64,000 bases of DNA from Pseudomonadota bacterium (lineage in GTDB: Bacteria; Pseudomonadota; Gammaproteobacteria; Burkholderiales; Burkholderiaceae_C): positions 1 to 64,000 of the forward strand of contig JAEZWW010000112.1 of NCBI GenBank assembly GCA_023442945.1, given 5' to 3'. Position 1 is the stretch's first letter. Each line of letters opens with the position of its first letter. This document shows, in pieces, positions 31,870-40,296 of this stretch. The translations under genes and the position numbers were made by a program. The notes below the pieces were generated by a model, which was not told where the DNA came from, did no database searches, and saw only the letters and a list, made by a program, of their open reading frames with translations.

Positions 31870-31882
31870 AGCCCGGCTTCAG
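31866..31882. terminator. Hairpin spanning two convergent stop codons
   Basis: CTGAAGC-CCG-GCTTCAG, a perfect 7 bp stem, contains the stop codon of the MocR gene in one arm and of the DUF455 gene in the other. There is no T-run, so termination is uncertain. Confidence 0.35.
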
Positions 31883-32682
31883 GTGCCGGCCGTCAGGGCC
31901 GCCAGGTCCTCGTCGGTGAACCCGGCTTGCTGGCGCGCGGCCGTGTTGAAGGGCGCACGCAGGCGCGGCGCGGCGTAGCGTTGGACCAGTTCGCGGTAGT
32001 GCGGCACCGGCGCGATGCCTTCGCGCGCGCACAGCCAGCCGTACCAGTGGTTGCCGATCGCCACGTGGCCGATCTCGTCGCGCAGGATGATGTCCAGGAT
32101 GTCGCAGGCGGCCAGCGCGTCTGGCGTGCCCACGGCGCGCAGTTTGTTCTGGATCAGCGGCGTGGCGTCCAGCCCGCGCGCTTCCAGCGTGCGCGGCACC
32201 AGCGCCATGCGCGCGACGATGTCGCCCTGTGTGCGCTCGCACATCGCCCACAGCCCGTCGTGCGCCGGAAAGTCGCCATAACGGTGCCCATACTGGCTTT
32301 GCAGGTGCGTGTGCAGCAGGTTGAAGTGGTACGCCTCCTCGATCGCCACGCGCAGCCAGTCGCGGTAGAACGCCTCCGGCATGCCGGCAAAACGCCAGAT
32401 CGCATCCAGCGCCAGGTTGATCGCGTTGAATTCAATGTGGCAGATGGCATGCACCAGCCCCGCACGGCCTTCGGGCGTGTGCACGCTGCGCTGGGGCACG
32501 AGCTTGGGTTCGATCAGCGTCGGCTGCAGCGGGCGGCCGGGCAAGGGCGTCGCCGCAATCAGGTTAGCATCAGGCGCTACCGAAATCGTAGCTTCCTGCG
32601 CTTTCAGGGAGCCGACCAGCGCCAGTTTTTTATCCAAATCGGCTTCGCTGATGGCCTCAAGGGCGAGGGGGCGCAAGGACAT
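31879..32682 (-). CDS. DUF455 family ferritin-like protein
   Basis: 267 residues, mainly helical. Family signatures IEFNAINLALDAIWRF (about 95-110), AIEEAYHFNLL, ERTQGDIVARMALVPR and ILRDEIGHVAIGNHWY provide the Glu and His expected for a di-iron ferritin-like site. Function unproven. ATG 32682 gives the typical N-terminus (LRPLALEAISEADLDKKLAL). Near the N-terminus (about 26-40) a degenerate antisense repeat copy is translated as KAQEATISVAPDA. Convergent with the MocR gene. Confidence 0.82.
   Translation of the reverse strand: MSLRPLALEAISEADLDKKLALVGSLKAQEATISVAPDANLIAATPLPGRPLQPTLIEPKLVPQRSVHTPEGRAGLVHAICHIEFNAINLALDAIWRFAGMPEAFYRDWLRVAIEEAYHFNLLHTHLQSQYGHRYGDFPAHDGLWAMCERTQGDIVARMALVPRTLEARGLDATPLIQNKLRAVGTPDALAACDILDIILRDEIGHVAIGNHWYGWLCAREGIAPVPHYRELVQRYAAPRLRAPFNTAARQQAGFTDEDLAALTAGT
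32575..32608 (+). repeat. Degenerate interspersed repeat half inside the DUF455 gene
   Basis: GCTACCGAAATCGTAGCTTC, then CTGCGCTTTCAGGG. It matches the short palindrome and first core of the repeat and is antisense to the gene, in the same frame as the copies in mutL and the SbmA-like gene. Confidence 0.5.
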
Positions 32683-32764
32683 CCTTAGAATTCCAGATCG
32701 ATAGCGCAAAAGGTTGGGTGTGGTGCCGCTGTGGCTGCCACGATTTGTGCAAAAGTCTAAAGGC

Positions 32765-34828
32765 ATGACGAATTCACCCCCGCCATCCCCGTCTACCCCG
32801 CCGAAGTTGGCTATCGCTGTGCAGCGGGCCGAAGAAGCCTTGGCACAAGGGCGCTTTGAGTCCGCGATGTCTTTCCTGGATGCTGCCGCAACGGCGTCGG
32901 CTGACACGGCTTGGCGCCAATGTCGCGCGCGGGTTCTTTTTGCTCTTTCGGATGCTGCTCTGCGCAAGGGCCAGCAGCAGGTGGCGTGGACTTGTTTGAC
33001 AGAGGCAACGGAAGCCGACTCGCAGCATGTGCCGGCCCATTGGATGTTGGCAAACCTGAGTCTGACGGCTGGCGACACAGCGCGCGCGGAAGCGCTGCTG
33101 CGCCAGATTCTTGTCGTTGATCCAGACCATGCAGGAGCGCTTGGCAATTTGGGCAGCGTGTTGAATGATCGCGGATTGGCGTCAGAAGCCGAGGCGCTTT
33201 GGAAGCGGGCGTTGGTACTTCAGCCCGAGGCTGCGCCCGTGGCGTTCAATCTCGGTTTATTGCGGGTAACGCAGAAGCGTTGGGATGAGGCCGTCGTACT
33301 CTTGCGCCAGTCTCTGCAGCACGCTCCGCGACAAGCGGATGCGCAGTACTGGCTCGGCAACGCGTTGATGGGCGCGGGCCATGCGCCCGAGGCGCGGGAC
33401 GCTTACGAACATGCTGTCAAGCTGGACGGTGCGTATGCGCAGGCGCGGTGGGGACGGGCAATGGCGTCGCTGCCCGCGATCGCCTTGACGACTGCCGAGC
33501 AACAGGACGCTCCGGCTGTATTCCGTTCGGAACTGATCAAGCTGCGGTCTTGGCTGCGGGCGCAGCGTCCAGGCGATGCCGTCAAGGCGGTGGGTGCGCA
33601 GCAGCCTTACTACATTGCGTACATTGAGCAGGATCACCGCCGCGTCCTTAGCGAATATGGTGCGCTGTGTAGCGCAGCCCTGGAGCAGTGGCCGTCCCGC
33701 CCGAAGGCGCCTGCGCTGGTGCGGCAGACGGGTGACAAATTCAAGCTAGCGATTGTGTCTGCGCATGTGCATGATCATTCTGTCTGGCACGCGATTGTGC
33801 GGGGTTGGGTCGAACACCTTGACCCGCAGACGTTTGAGTTGACGCTGTGTCACACAGGGGCCGGCGAGGACGAGCAGACGCGCTGGGCGCGTCAGCGTTT
33901 AGCGCGGTTTGTGTCAGATGTCGGGGGGTGGGAGGCGTGGTCCCACGAAATTGCCGATAGCGGGTTCGACGGGATTATCTACCCAGAAATCGGTATGGAC
34001 GCCACTACCATTCGCCTGGCCAGTCAGCGCCTCGCGCCACTGCAGGCGGCGAGCTGGGGGCACCCGATCACGACAGGGTTGCCCACGGTTGATATGTACT
34101 TCAGTGCGGACGCTATGGAGCCCCCCAAGGCCCAACAACATTACACCGAGCGCTTGGTGCGCCTTCCAGGGATCGGGTGCTGTTACCAGGCCTATGGCAT
34201 TCCTGCGATGACATCGATCGATTTCGCCCGTTGGGGTATTGGTGAGCAGGAACGGATTTTGATCTGTCCCGGAGTCCCCAACAAGTACGCGCCGCGCAAC
34301 GATGCGCTGTGGGTGGAGATTGCCCGGCGCTGCGCCCCGTGCAAGCTGGTTTTTTTCAAGCCATCCGAAAGTGGGCTGGGTGAATTGCTCGCAAGCCGCT
34401 TGAAACGTGCTTTTGATGCGGCTGGCGTCTCGTTCGAAGATTCGGTTCGGTTGATACCTTGGTTGCCCCGAGGAGCTTTCTTCGCGTTGCTGGACCGCGC
34501 AGAAGCCATGCTGGACACCATTGGGTTCTCCGGCTTCAATACCGCGATGCAGGCGCTGGAGCGGCAGACGCCAGTAGTGGCCTGGGAAGGAAGTTTTCTG
34601 CGTGGGCGCCTCGCCAGCGGGCCATTGCGGGCGATCGGGTTCAGCGACGCGGTCGTCAACGACCAGGCTGGGTATGTGTCGTGTGTCGAGCGTTTGTGCA
34701 AGGATCAAGGATTTTCCGATCAGGCGCGTCACCGCATCGCCGCGCATCGAGCGAGCTTGTACGAACAAGTTGAAAGCGTGGCGGCATTGGGCGCTGAGTT
34801 GATGAAGTCTGTGGGAGCCAGGGCCTGA
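32765..34828 (+). CDS. TPR protein with O-GlcNAc-transferase-like (GT41) domain
   Basis: 687 residues. The N-terminal third is a tetratricopeptide array (about 20-215; for example HWMLANLSLTAGDTARAEAL and GALGNLGSVLNDRGLASEAE). The C-terminal part (about 320-687) resembles the catalytic lobes of SPINDLY/OGT proteins, with ASWGHPITTGLPTVDMYFS, DAMEPPKAQQHYTERLVRLP, and a final SGFNTAMQALERQTPVVAWEG. It may glycosylate proteins or surface structures; donor and target are unknown. ATG 32765 is taken, without a strong ribosome site. Base composition is AT-richer than the flanks, suggesting acquisition. Confidence 0.88.
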   Translation: MTNSPPPSPSTPPKLAIAVQRAEEALAQGRFESAMSFLDAAATASADTAWRQCRARVLFALSDAALRKGQQQVAWTCLTEATEADSQHVPAHWMLANLSLTAGDTARAEALLRQILVVDPDHAGALGNLGSVLNDRGLASEAEALWKRALVLQPEAAPVAFNLGLLRVTQKRWDEAVVLLRQSLQHAPRQADAQYWLGNALMGAGHAPEARDAYEHAVKLDGAYAQARWGRAMASLPAIALTTAEQQDAPAVFRSELIKLRSWLRAQRPGDAVKAVGAQQPYYIAYIEQDHRRVLSEYGALCSAALEQWPSRPKAPALVRQTGDKFKLAIVSAHVHDHSVWHAIVRGWVEHLDPQTFELTLCHTGAGEDEQTRWARQRLARFVSDVGGWEAWSHEIADSGFDGIIYPEIGMDATTIRLASQRLAPLQAASWGHPITTGLPTVDMYFSADAMEPPKAQQHYTERLVRLPGIGCCYQAYGIPAMTSIDFARWGIGEQERILICPGVPNKYAPRNDALWVEIARRCAPCKLVFFKPSESGLGELLASRLKRAFDAAGVSFEDSVRLIPWLPRGAFFALLDRAEAMLDTIGFSGFNTAMQALERQTPVVAWEGSFLRGRLASGPLRAIGFSDAVVNDQAGYVSCVERLCKDQGFSDQARHRIAAHRASLYEQVESVAALGAELMKSVGARA

Positions 34829-34871
34829 CCGCAATTGGACGAATCTAGGACCAAGGCAAAAGGAGAAGGAA

Positions 34872-35393
34872 ATGGCCGTGTATGAAATCGATGGCAAGGC
34901 CCCGCAAGTGGATTCGACGGCGTGGATCGCCGATTCGGCCGAGGTGATGGGCGCGGTGACGCTGGGGCCGGACGCGAGCGTCTGGTTCGGCTGCGTCCTG
35001 CGCGGGGACACTGAAACCATGACGATCGGCGAAGGCAGCAACATCCAGGACTTGAGCGTGCTGCACGCCGACCGCGGCAAGCCGTTGACGGTGGGCAAGA
35101 ACGTGACGGTGGGCCACAAGGTGATGCTGCACGGCTGCACCATCGGCGACGAGTCGCTGATCGGCATTGGCGCCGTGGTGCTCAACGGTGCGAAGATCGG
35201 CAAGAACTGCCTGGTGGGGGCGGGCTCGCTGGTCACCGAAGGCAAGGAGTTTCCGGACGGCAGCATGATTGTCGGCAGTCCGGCGCGGGCGATTCGCCAG
35301 CTGACGCCCGAGCAGATCGAAGGCCTGCGCCAAAGCGCGCAGCATTACATCGACAATGCGCGCATGTTCCGCGCCACGCTGAAAAAACTGTAA
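34872..35393 (+). CDS. Gamma-carbonic anhydrase-like protein
   Basis: 173 residues forming a left-handed beta-helix of hexapeptide repeats (WIADSAEVMGAVTLGPDASV and so on). Three His positions typical for zinc are present (VLHADRG; VGHKVMLHGC), and the conserved RGD appears in LRGDTETMTIGEG. Related to YrdA/PaaY proteins, whose activities range from carbonic anhydrase to thioesterase; the function here is open. The start follows an excellent AAAAGGAGAAGG site. hslO begins 73 bp downstream on the same strand. Confidence 0.88.
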   Translation: MAVYEIDGKAPQVDSTAWIADSAEVMGAVTLGPDASVWFGCVLRGDTETMTIGEGSNIQDLSVLHADRGKPLTVGKNVTVGHKVMLHGCTIGDESLIGIGAVVLNGAKIGKNCLVGAGSLVTEGKEFPDGSMIVGSPARAIRQLTPEQIEGLRQSAQHYIDNARMFRATLKKL

Positions 35394-35466
35394 CTGGCGA
35401 CGTTCGGCGGCCCGGCTACGGCCAGTAGCCATTGATTTGGTGCCGCCGGCGCCCCATATTCACAAG

Positions 35467-36453
35467 ATGTCCGAACTGCACAAATTCATCTTTGACGGCC
35501 TGCCCGTTCGCGGCCAGCTGGTGCGCCTGACCGACGCGTGGCAGGAAGTCTTGCGCCGCCGCGCGGCCAACACGCAAACGGGCGCCTACTCACCGCCAGT
35601 GGCAGAGCTGCTGGGCGAAATGACGGCGGCTGCGGTGCTGATGCAGGGCAACATCAAGTTCGACGGCGCGCTGATCATGCAGATCATGGGCGATGGCCCG
35701 GTCAAGCTGGCGGTGGCGGAAGTGCAGAACGACCTGCGGCTGCGTGCGACGGCTTCGGTGATTGGCGCCGTGCCGCCCGGCATGCAACTGCCCGCCATGG
35801 TCAACGCGCGCGGCAAGGGCCGCTGCGCCATCACGCTGGACCCGCGCGATCGCCAACCCGGCCAGCAGCCCTACCAGGGCGTGGTGCCGCTGAACGACGC
35901 CGCAGGCGCCCCGCTGGGCGACTTGGCCGCCGTGGTCGAGCACTACATGCGCCAGTCCGAGCAGTTGGAGACCACGCTGGTGCTGGCAGCGGACGAGCAG
36001 GTGGCCGCAGGCCTGCTGATCCAGCGCTTGCCGGGCCAGGGGCAGGACAACCTGGCGCAAAGCAACGTGGCGCGCGACGACGCGGCGGATGAAGCCGACG
36101 ACGATTACCGCCGCATATCCATTCTGACCAAAAGCCTCAAACGGGAAGAGCTACTGGGCCTGGACGCCGACACGATCTTGCGTCGCCTGTTCTGGGAGGA
36201 AAAGCTGCTGCGCTTTGAGCCGCACGTGGGCGCGACCGGTCCGCGCTTTGCCTGCTCCTGTAGCCGCGACCGCATGGCCGCCATGCTGAAGGGCTTGGGC
36301 GAGGAAGAGGCGCAATCTGCCCTGGCCGAGATGGGGCAGATCGAGGTGGGGTGCGACTTCTGCGGCCACCAGGAACGCTTTGACGCGGTCGATGTGGGGC
36401 GGCTGTTCACGCCGGCGGCGCAGCGCTCGCCGCAGCCGAAATCGGTTCAATAA
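35467..36453 (+). CDS. hslO: Redox-regulated chaperone Hsp33
   Basis: Chaperone switched on by oxidation. 328 residues with the N-terminal core domain (KFIFDGLPVRGQLVRL, ELLGEMTAAAVLMQGNIKFDGAL), the interdomain helices and a C-terminal zinc centre with the Cys-x-Cys (ACSCSRDR) and Cys-x-x-Cys (GCDFCGH) pairs that form disulfides on stress. ATG 35467 gives the normal N-terminus. trmD follows 29 bp later, an unusual neighbour since trmD normally follows rimM. Confidence 0.95.
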   Translation: MSELHKFIFDGLPVRGQLVRLTDAWQEVLRRRAANTQTGAYSPPVAELLGEMTAAAVLMQGNIKFDGALIMQIMGDGPVKLAVAEVQNDLRLRATASVIGAVPPGMQLPAMVNARGKGRCAITLDPRDRQPGQQPYQGVVPLNDAAGAPLGDLAAVVEHYMRQSEQLETTLVLAADEQVAAGLLIQRLPGQGQDNLAQSNVARDDAADEADDDYRRISILTKSLKREELLGLDADTILRRLFWEEKLLRFEPHVGATGPRFACSCSRDRMAAMLKGLGEEEAQSALAEMGQIEVGCDFCGHQERFDAVDVGRLFTPAAQRSPQPKSVQ

Positions 36454-36482
36454 ACAAATATTTTGGCTTGAGCGCCCGCGGC

Positions 36483-37367
36483 ATGGGTGCCGGCGAGCGG
36501 CGGGAGAACAAGTTGACCAACGAAGCCAGCACGTCGGGCTTGGACGCAGCGGTGTCGGCGCCGGGCCCCGCCGCAGCAGGCGCGCGCGTGCTGCGCTTTG
36601 ACGTCATCACGCTGTTCCCCGAGCTGTTCGGCCCCTTCACGCAGGCCGGTGTGGTGCGCCGGGCGTTTGACAGCGGGCAGGTCGTTCTGCGCTTGTGGAA
36701 TCCGCGCGACTACGCCGAGGGCAACTACCGCCGGGTGGACGACCGCCCGTTTGGTGGCGGCCCCGGCATGGTCATGCTGGCCGAGCCCCTGCTGCGCTGC
36801 CTGCAGGCGATCCGGCAGGACCGGGCTGACGCGGCCGGGGGCGAGGCGCCGCTGGTGCTTTTTTCGCCGATCGGCGCGCCTTTGCGCCATGCCGCGGTCG
36901 CCGACTGGGCCCAAGGGCAGGGCGCGATCCTGCTGTGCGGGCGCTACGAAGGCATTGACCAGCGGTTCATCGACCGCTACGTGGACCGGCAGATCAGTCT
37001 GGGCGACTTTGTGCTGTCTGGCGGTGAAATTGCCGCCATGGCCTTGATCGACGCCGTCGCCCGCCTGCAGCCCGGCGTATTGAACGACGAAGGCAGCCAC
37101 CAGGCCGACAGCTTCAACCCGGCGCTGGACGGGCTGCTGGATTGCCCGCACTACACGCGCCCGGAAGAATGGGCTGGGGAGTGCGTCCCCGCCGAATTGC
37201 TGAGCGGGCACCACGCGCAGATTGAGCGCTGGCGCCGCGAACGCAGCCTGGCGCTGACCGCGCAACGGCGCCCGGATCTGCTGGAAGCCGCCCGCGCGGA
37301 GGGGCGCCTGACCAAGGCCGACGAGGCCTTTTTGCGCCAGTTGCCGGGTGCTGGCGCCGGGCCATAG
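36483..37367 (+). CDS. trmD: tRNA (guanine-N1)-methyltransferase TrmD
   Basis: Methylates G37 of tRNAs using AdoMet, preventing frameshifts. The catalytic SPOUT knot is clear: FGGGPGMVM, LLCGRYEGIDQRFID, LGDFVLSGGEIAAM, and the C-terminal HYTRPEEW and PAELLSGHHAQIERWRRE. About 35-40 residues precede the conserved VLRFDVITLFPELF, so the start is uncertain: ATG 36483, TTG 36513 (after CGGGAG) or GTG near 36586. rplS follows as usual, but rpsP and rimM, normally directly upstream, are absent and hslO takes their place. Confidence 0.93.
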   Translation: MGAGERRENKLTNEASTSGLDAAVSAPGPAAAGARVLRFDVITLFPELFGPFTQAGVVRRAFDSGQVVLRLWNPRDYAEGNYRRVDDRPFGGGPGMVMLAEPLLRCLQAIRQDRADAAGGEAPLVLFSPIGAPLRHAAVADWAQGQGAILLCGRYEGIDQRFIDRYVDRQISLGDFVLSGGEIAAMALIDAVARLQPGVLNDEGSHQADSFNPALDGLLDCPHYTRPEEWAGECVPAELLSGHHAQIERWRRERSLALTAQRRPDLLEAARAEGRLTKADEAFLRQLPGAGAGP

Positions 37368-37389
37368 TGCCGTTGACGTCGCCCGGGGC

Positions 37390-37395
37390 TATAAT
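37390..37395 (+). promoter_or_regulatory. Perfect TATAAT before rplS
   Basis: A consensus -10 hexamer lies 23 bases after the trmD stop. TTGACG at 37373 is only 11 bases upstream, too close for a normal -35, so another -35 or activator would be needed. It could give rplS its own promoter. Confidence 0.4.
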
Positions 37396-37438
37396 GTTGG
37401 GCTTTGTCGATCCTCTGCCGGCCGCGGCACGAAAACAG

Positions 37439-37461
37439 GTTGCATGGCTTTGCCAGGCAAC
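37439..37461 (+). promoter_or_regulatory. Hairpin in the rplS leader
   Basis: GTTGC-A-TGGC-TTT-GCCA-G-GCAAC folds into a stable stem about 45 bases before the rplS start codon. It could be a site for autoregulation by L19 or simply stabilise the mRNA. Confidence 0.35.
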
Positions 37462-37505
37462 TGCCGCCCTTAGCGTAGCGTGTGCATGATCGAGATGGAA
37501 AACCC

Positions 37506-37895
37506 ATGAATCTGATTGAAACCCTCGAAAAAGAGGAAATCGAGCGCCTTGGCAAGAACATTCCCGAGTTCGCGCCCGGCGATACCGTGATCGTCAGCGT
37601 GAACGTCGTTGAAGGCAGCCGCAAGCGCGTGCAGGCCTACGAAGGCGTGGTGATCGCCAAGCGCAACCGTGGCCTGAACAGCGGCTTCACCGTGCGCAAG
37701 ATCTCCAGCGGCGAAGGCGTGGAGCGTACGTTCCAGACCTACAGCCCGATCATCGCCAAGATCGAAGTCAAGCGCCGTGGTGACGTCCGCCGTGCGAAGC
37801 TGTACTACCTGCGCGAGCGCAGCGGCAAGTCGGCCCGTATTAAGGAAAAGCTGCCCAGCCGCGTGGCCAAGCAGGTCAGCGACGCCGCCGCGTAA
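37506..37895 (+). CDS. rplS: 50S ribosomal protein L19
   Basis: Structural protein at the 30S/50S interface. 129 residues with the family pattern IPEFAPGDTVIVSVNVVEGS, RKRVQAYEGVVIAKRNRG and YYLRERSGKSARIKEKL. The C-terminal tail (SRVAKQVSDAAA) is slightly longer than in E. coli. The ATG at 37506 is followed by the usual NLIETLEKEEI; the upstream in-frame ATG at 37482 is not expected. A good intrinsic terminator follows. Confidence 0.97.
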   Translation: MNLIETLEKEEIERLGKNIPEFAPGDTVIVSVNVVEGSRKRVQAYEGVVIAKRNRGLNSGFTVRKISSGEGVERTFQTYSPIIAKIEVKRRGDVRRAKLYYLRERSGKSARIKEKLPSRVAKQVSDAAA

Positions 37896-37943
37896 TCGGC
37901 CCCGTCGAACGCCAGACCTGGGTCTGGTGCCGACTCAGAGAAA

Positions 37944-37975
37944 CCGCCTGCCGCCTCGGCGCCAGGCGGTTTTTT
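37944..37975 (+). terminator. Intrinsic terminator after rplS
   Basis: CCGCCTG pairs with CAGGCGG across a 12-base GC-rich loop and is followed by six T. Confidence 0.85.
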
Positions 37976-38179
37976 CATGGGTGAGCGGCACTTTCTGGTT
38001 TGACGCCACGTCCAGCGAATAGGCCCGCGCTGTGCGGCGGCTGTTGGTGTGCGATAGCGTTGCGGGGGCGTTTTTGATGCCCGTCGGGCTACCTTTTCGT
38101 CCGCGAGGTCCGCTTGCACGGGAAGGCGGACAATCGGCCGCTTCCGTGTCCGCCCGCCCGTCGGCGCTGCGCCTGCCCC

Positions 38180-38923
38180 ATGTCCGCTTACACGCCCTTG
38201 TCCAAGCTCCCGAATTTCGACCCACGCCGCGTCCCCGTCACCGGCGTGGACGCGCAGTTGCCGGCGATTTCGCCCGACCGGCTGACGCCCGGCGCCCTGC
38301 GCGCGCGCTTTCTCCATCCGCCCGATTGGCAGCCCGAGCTGCGCCAGGAGCCGCGTTTTGCCGACCGGGCGCCGGCTGAGGCCGCGGTGCTGATCCCCTT
38401 GGTCGAGCGGCCGCAAGGCCTGGCGGTACTGCTGACCGAGCGCACGCAGAACCTGTCGACCCACTCCGGCCAGGTCGCCTTCCCGGGCGGCAAGGTCGAC
38501 CCGGAAGATGTCGACGTCGACGCGGCCGCCTTGCGCGAGGCGCAGGAAGAGGTCGACCTGCCGCGCAGCCATGTCGATGTGCTGGGGCGGCTGCCGGTCT
38601 ACATCACGGGCACGCAGTTCATCGTCACGCCGGTGGTGGCCCTGGTGCGCCCCGGCTTCGTGCTGCACCCCAACCCGGCCGAGGTGGCGCACGCGTTCGA
38701 AGTGCCGCTGGCCTTCCTGATGAACCCGGCGCACCACCGCCGCCACCGCCTGGAATGGGACGGCAACGCGCGCGAGTGGTTTTCCATGCCCTACGTCGAG
38801 CGGGTGCAGGTCGAGCCGCGCGCGGGCGAATCGCCGCCCAGTGCCGACACCGAGGTGGAGCGCTTCATCTGGGGCGCCACGGCCGGCATGTTGCGCAACT
38901 TCTACAGGTTTCTGGCGGCATAG
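38180..38923 (+). CDS. NUDIX hydrolase, CoA pyrophosphatase type
   Basis: 247 residues. The NudL/PCD1-type signature LLTERTQNLSTHSGQVAFPG is followed by a NUDIX box (GGKVDPEDVD, then AAALREAQEEVDL), predicting hydrolysis of CoA or related dinucleotides to 3',5'-ADP and phosphopantetheine. ATG 38180 fits homologues; the frame is open to 38114. The 284 bp upstream contain the rplS terminator and no other recognised element. The CobD-like gene follows 44 bp downstream. Confidence 0.85.
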   Translation: MSAYTPLSKLPNFDPRRVPVTGVDAQLPAISPDRLTPGALRARFLHPPDWQPELRQEPRFADRAPAEAAVLIPLVERPQGLAVLLTERTQNLSTHSGQVAFPGGKVDPEDVDVDAAALREAQEEVDLPRSHVDVLGRLPVYITGTQFIVTPVVALVRPGFVLHPNPAEVAHAFEVPLAFLMNPAHHRRHRLEWDGNAREWFSMPYVERVQVEPRAGESPPSADTEVERFIWGATAGMLRNFYRFLAA

Positions 38924-38967
38924 CGCGCCACACGCGGGCCCGCTGCGGGCCTGACTATGATCCCCGC

Positions 38968-39948
38968 ATGGCCTTGTTTGCGATCGTGATGGCGTTGCTG
39001 CTGGAGCAGGTGCGCCCGCTGGCGCCCGGCAATACCGCGGCTGCGCGGCTGCGGCGCTGGGTGCGTGGGGTGGGCCACGCGGTGGACGCCGGTGGGCGCC
39101 AGCACGCCTGGCTGGCCTGGACGCTGGCGGTCATCGTCCCGGCGCTGGCGGTGATGGGCGTGCACTGGCTGTGCCGCTGGCTCGGCGGCTGGCCGCTGGC
39201 GCTGGCGTGGAACGTCGCCGTGCTGTATCTGACCCTGGGCTTTCGCCAGTTCAGCCACCACTTCACCGGCATCCGCGACGCCCTGGACGCGGGCGACGAA
39301 GAGCGCGCGCGCCAGCTGCTGGCGCGCTGGCAGCAGGTCGACGCCAGCGCGCTGCCGCGCACCGAGATCGTGCGCCACGTCATCGAATACTCCGTGCTGG
39401 CCGCGCACCGCCACGTGTTTGGCGTGCTGGCCTGGTATTCGGTGCTGTCTATGTTGGGCCTGGGGCCGGCGGGCGCCGTGTTCTACCGCAACGCGGATTT
39501 CGCGGCCGGCTACTGGCAGCGCAAGCTGCAATCGGCCGACGTGCCGGTCAGCGCGCCACTGGGGGCGCTGGCGGCGGGGGCTTGGCGCGCGATCGATTGG
39601 CTGCCCGCGCGCATGACGGCGCTGGCCTTCGCCATCGTCGGCAGCTTTGAAGAGGCGATCGACGCCTGGCGCCAGTACGCCGCGCGGCTGGGCAAGGGCA
39701 ACGACGGCGTGATTCTGGCCGCCACATCCGGCGCCATCGGCGTGCGCCTGGGGGGTGCCGTGCTGCGACCGTCGCCCCAGCCGGCCGGCGCCGGGCCGGT
39801 GACCTTGCCAGCCGACTGGCAGGACGAGATGCCCGGCGAGGCGGCCAACCCCGCGCACTTCACCCAGGTGGTCGGCTTGGTCTGGCGCACGGTGGCGCTG
39901 TGGCTGTTGCTGCTGGTGCTGCTGACGCTGGCGCATGTGCTGGGTTGA
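38968..39948 (+). CDS. CobD/CbiB-like membrane protein
   Basis: 326 residues with hydrophobic helices near 48-65, 72-92, 150-170, 205-228 and 305-326. It resembles CobD/CbiB, which attaches aminopropanol to the corrin ring in cobalamin synthesis (for example FSHHFTGIRDALDAGDEERA and MLGLGPAGAVFYR). No other cob gene is present here, and many betaproteobacteria carry this homologue outside cobalamin clusters, so its reaction is uncertain. ATG 38968. Confidence 0.72.
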   Translation: MALFAIVMALLLEQVRPLAPGNTAAARLRRWVRGVGHAVDAGGRQHAWLAWTLAVIVPALAVMGVHWLCRWLGGWPLALAWNVAVLYLTLGFRQFSHHFTGIRDALDAGDEERARQLLARWQQVDASALPRTEIVRHVIEYSVLAAHRHVFGVLAWYSVLSMLGLGPAGAVFYRNADFAAGYWQRKLQSADVPVSAPLGALAAGAWRAIDWLPARMTALAFAIVGSFEEAIDAWRQYAARLGKGNDGVILAATSGAIGVRLGGAVLRPSPQPAGAGPVTLPADWQDEMPGEAANPAHFTQVVGLVWRTVALWLLLLVLLTLAHVLG

Positions 39949-39960
39949 TGGCCGAATTGG

Positions 39961-40009
39961 CCGCTGACCCTAGAGCCATCTGCGCGGGCAGCTAGCCAAT
40001 TTGTAGCGA
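39961..40009 (-). repeat. Interspersed repeat copy, first of a pair
   Basis: Minus strand: CGCTACAAATTGGCTAGCTG, then CCCGCGCAGATGGCTCTAGG, then GTCAGCGG. The gap between the CobD-like gene and the CoA-transferase (39949-40296) holds this copy and another 120 bp further, same orientation, and nothing else recognised. Confidence 0.88.
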
Positions 40010-40080
40010 AAGTGGCCGCCCGCAGCGCGACGGAGCGCCCCGTTTTGCCGGCCGATTCGATCGGTATTTCAAGTCAAATT

Positions 40081-40132
40081 GGCCGCTGGCCCTACAGCCA
40101 TCTGCGCGGGCAGCTCCGGTTTTTATAGTAAA
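40081..40132 (-). repeat. Interspersed repeat copy, second of a pair
   Basis: Minus strand: TTTACTATAAAAACCGGAGC, then TGCCCGCGCAGATGGCTGTA, then GGGCCAGCGGCC. Same orientation as the copy at 39961-40009. Confidence 0.9.
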
Positions 40133-40296
40133 AGTCGCATGCATTGAACGCGCTGCCGTCCGCCAACCCAGGGCCGGTTGGCCACGGCGCCCACACCGGG
40201 CCACGACCTGCGGCACACTGGGCGGACTGGCCGGTGCCCGTGTTCACTCTGGGCCGCTCCGCCATTTTTTTGATGACCCGCCTGGATTCGCTTCGC

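Noticed and set aside
36110..36170. Possible repeat fragment in hslO (AAACGGGAAGAGCTACTGGG)
   Set aside because: Matches are too short, and the region aligns with ordinary Hsp33 sequence before HRLFWEE-type residues.
37373..37395. TTGACG plus TATAAT as a complete sigma-70 promoter
   Set aside because: The spacer is only 11 bp, far from the 16-18 bp needed.
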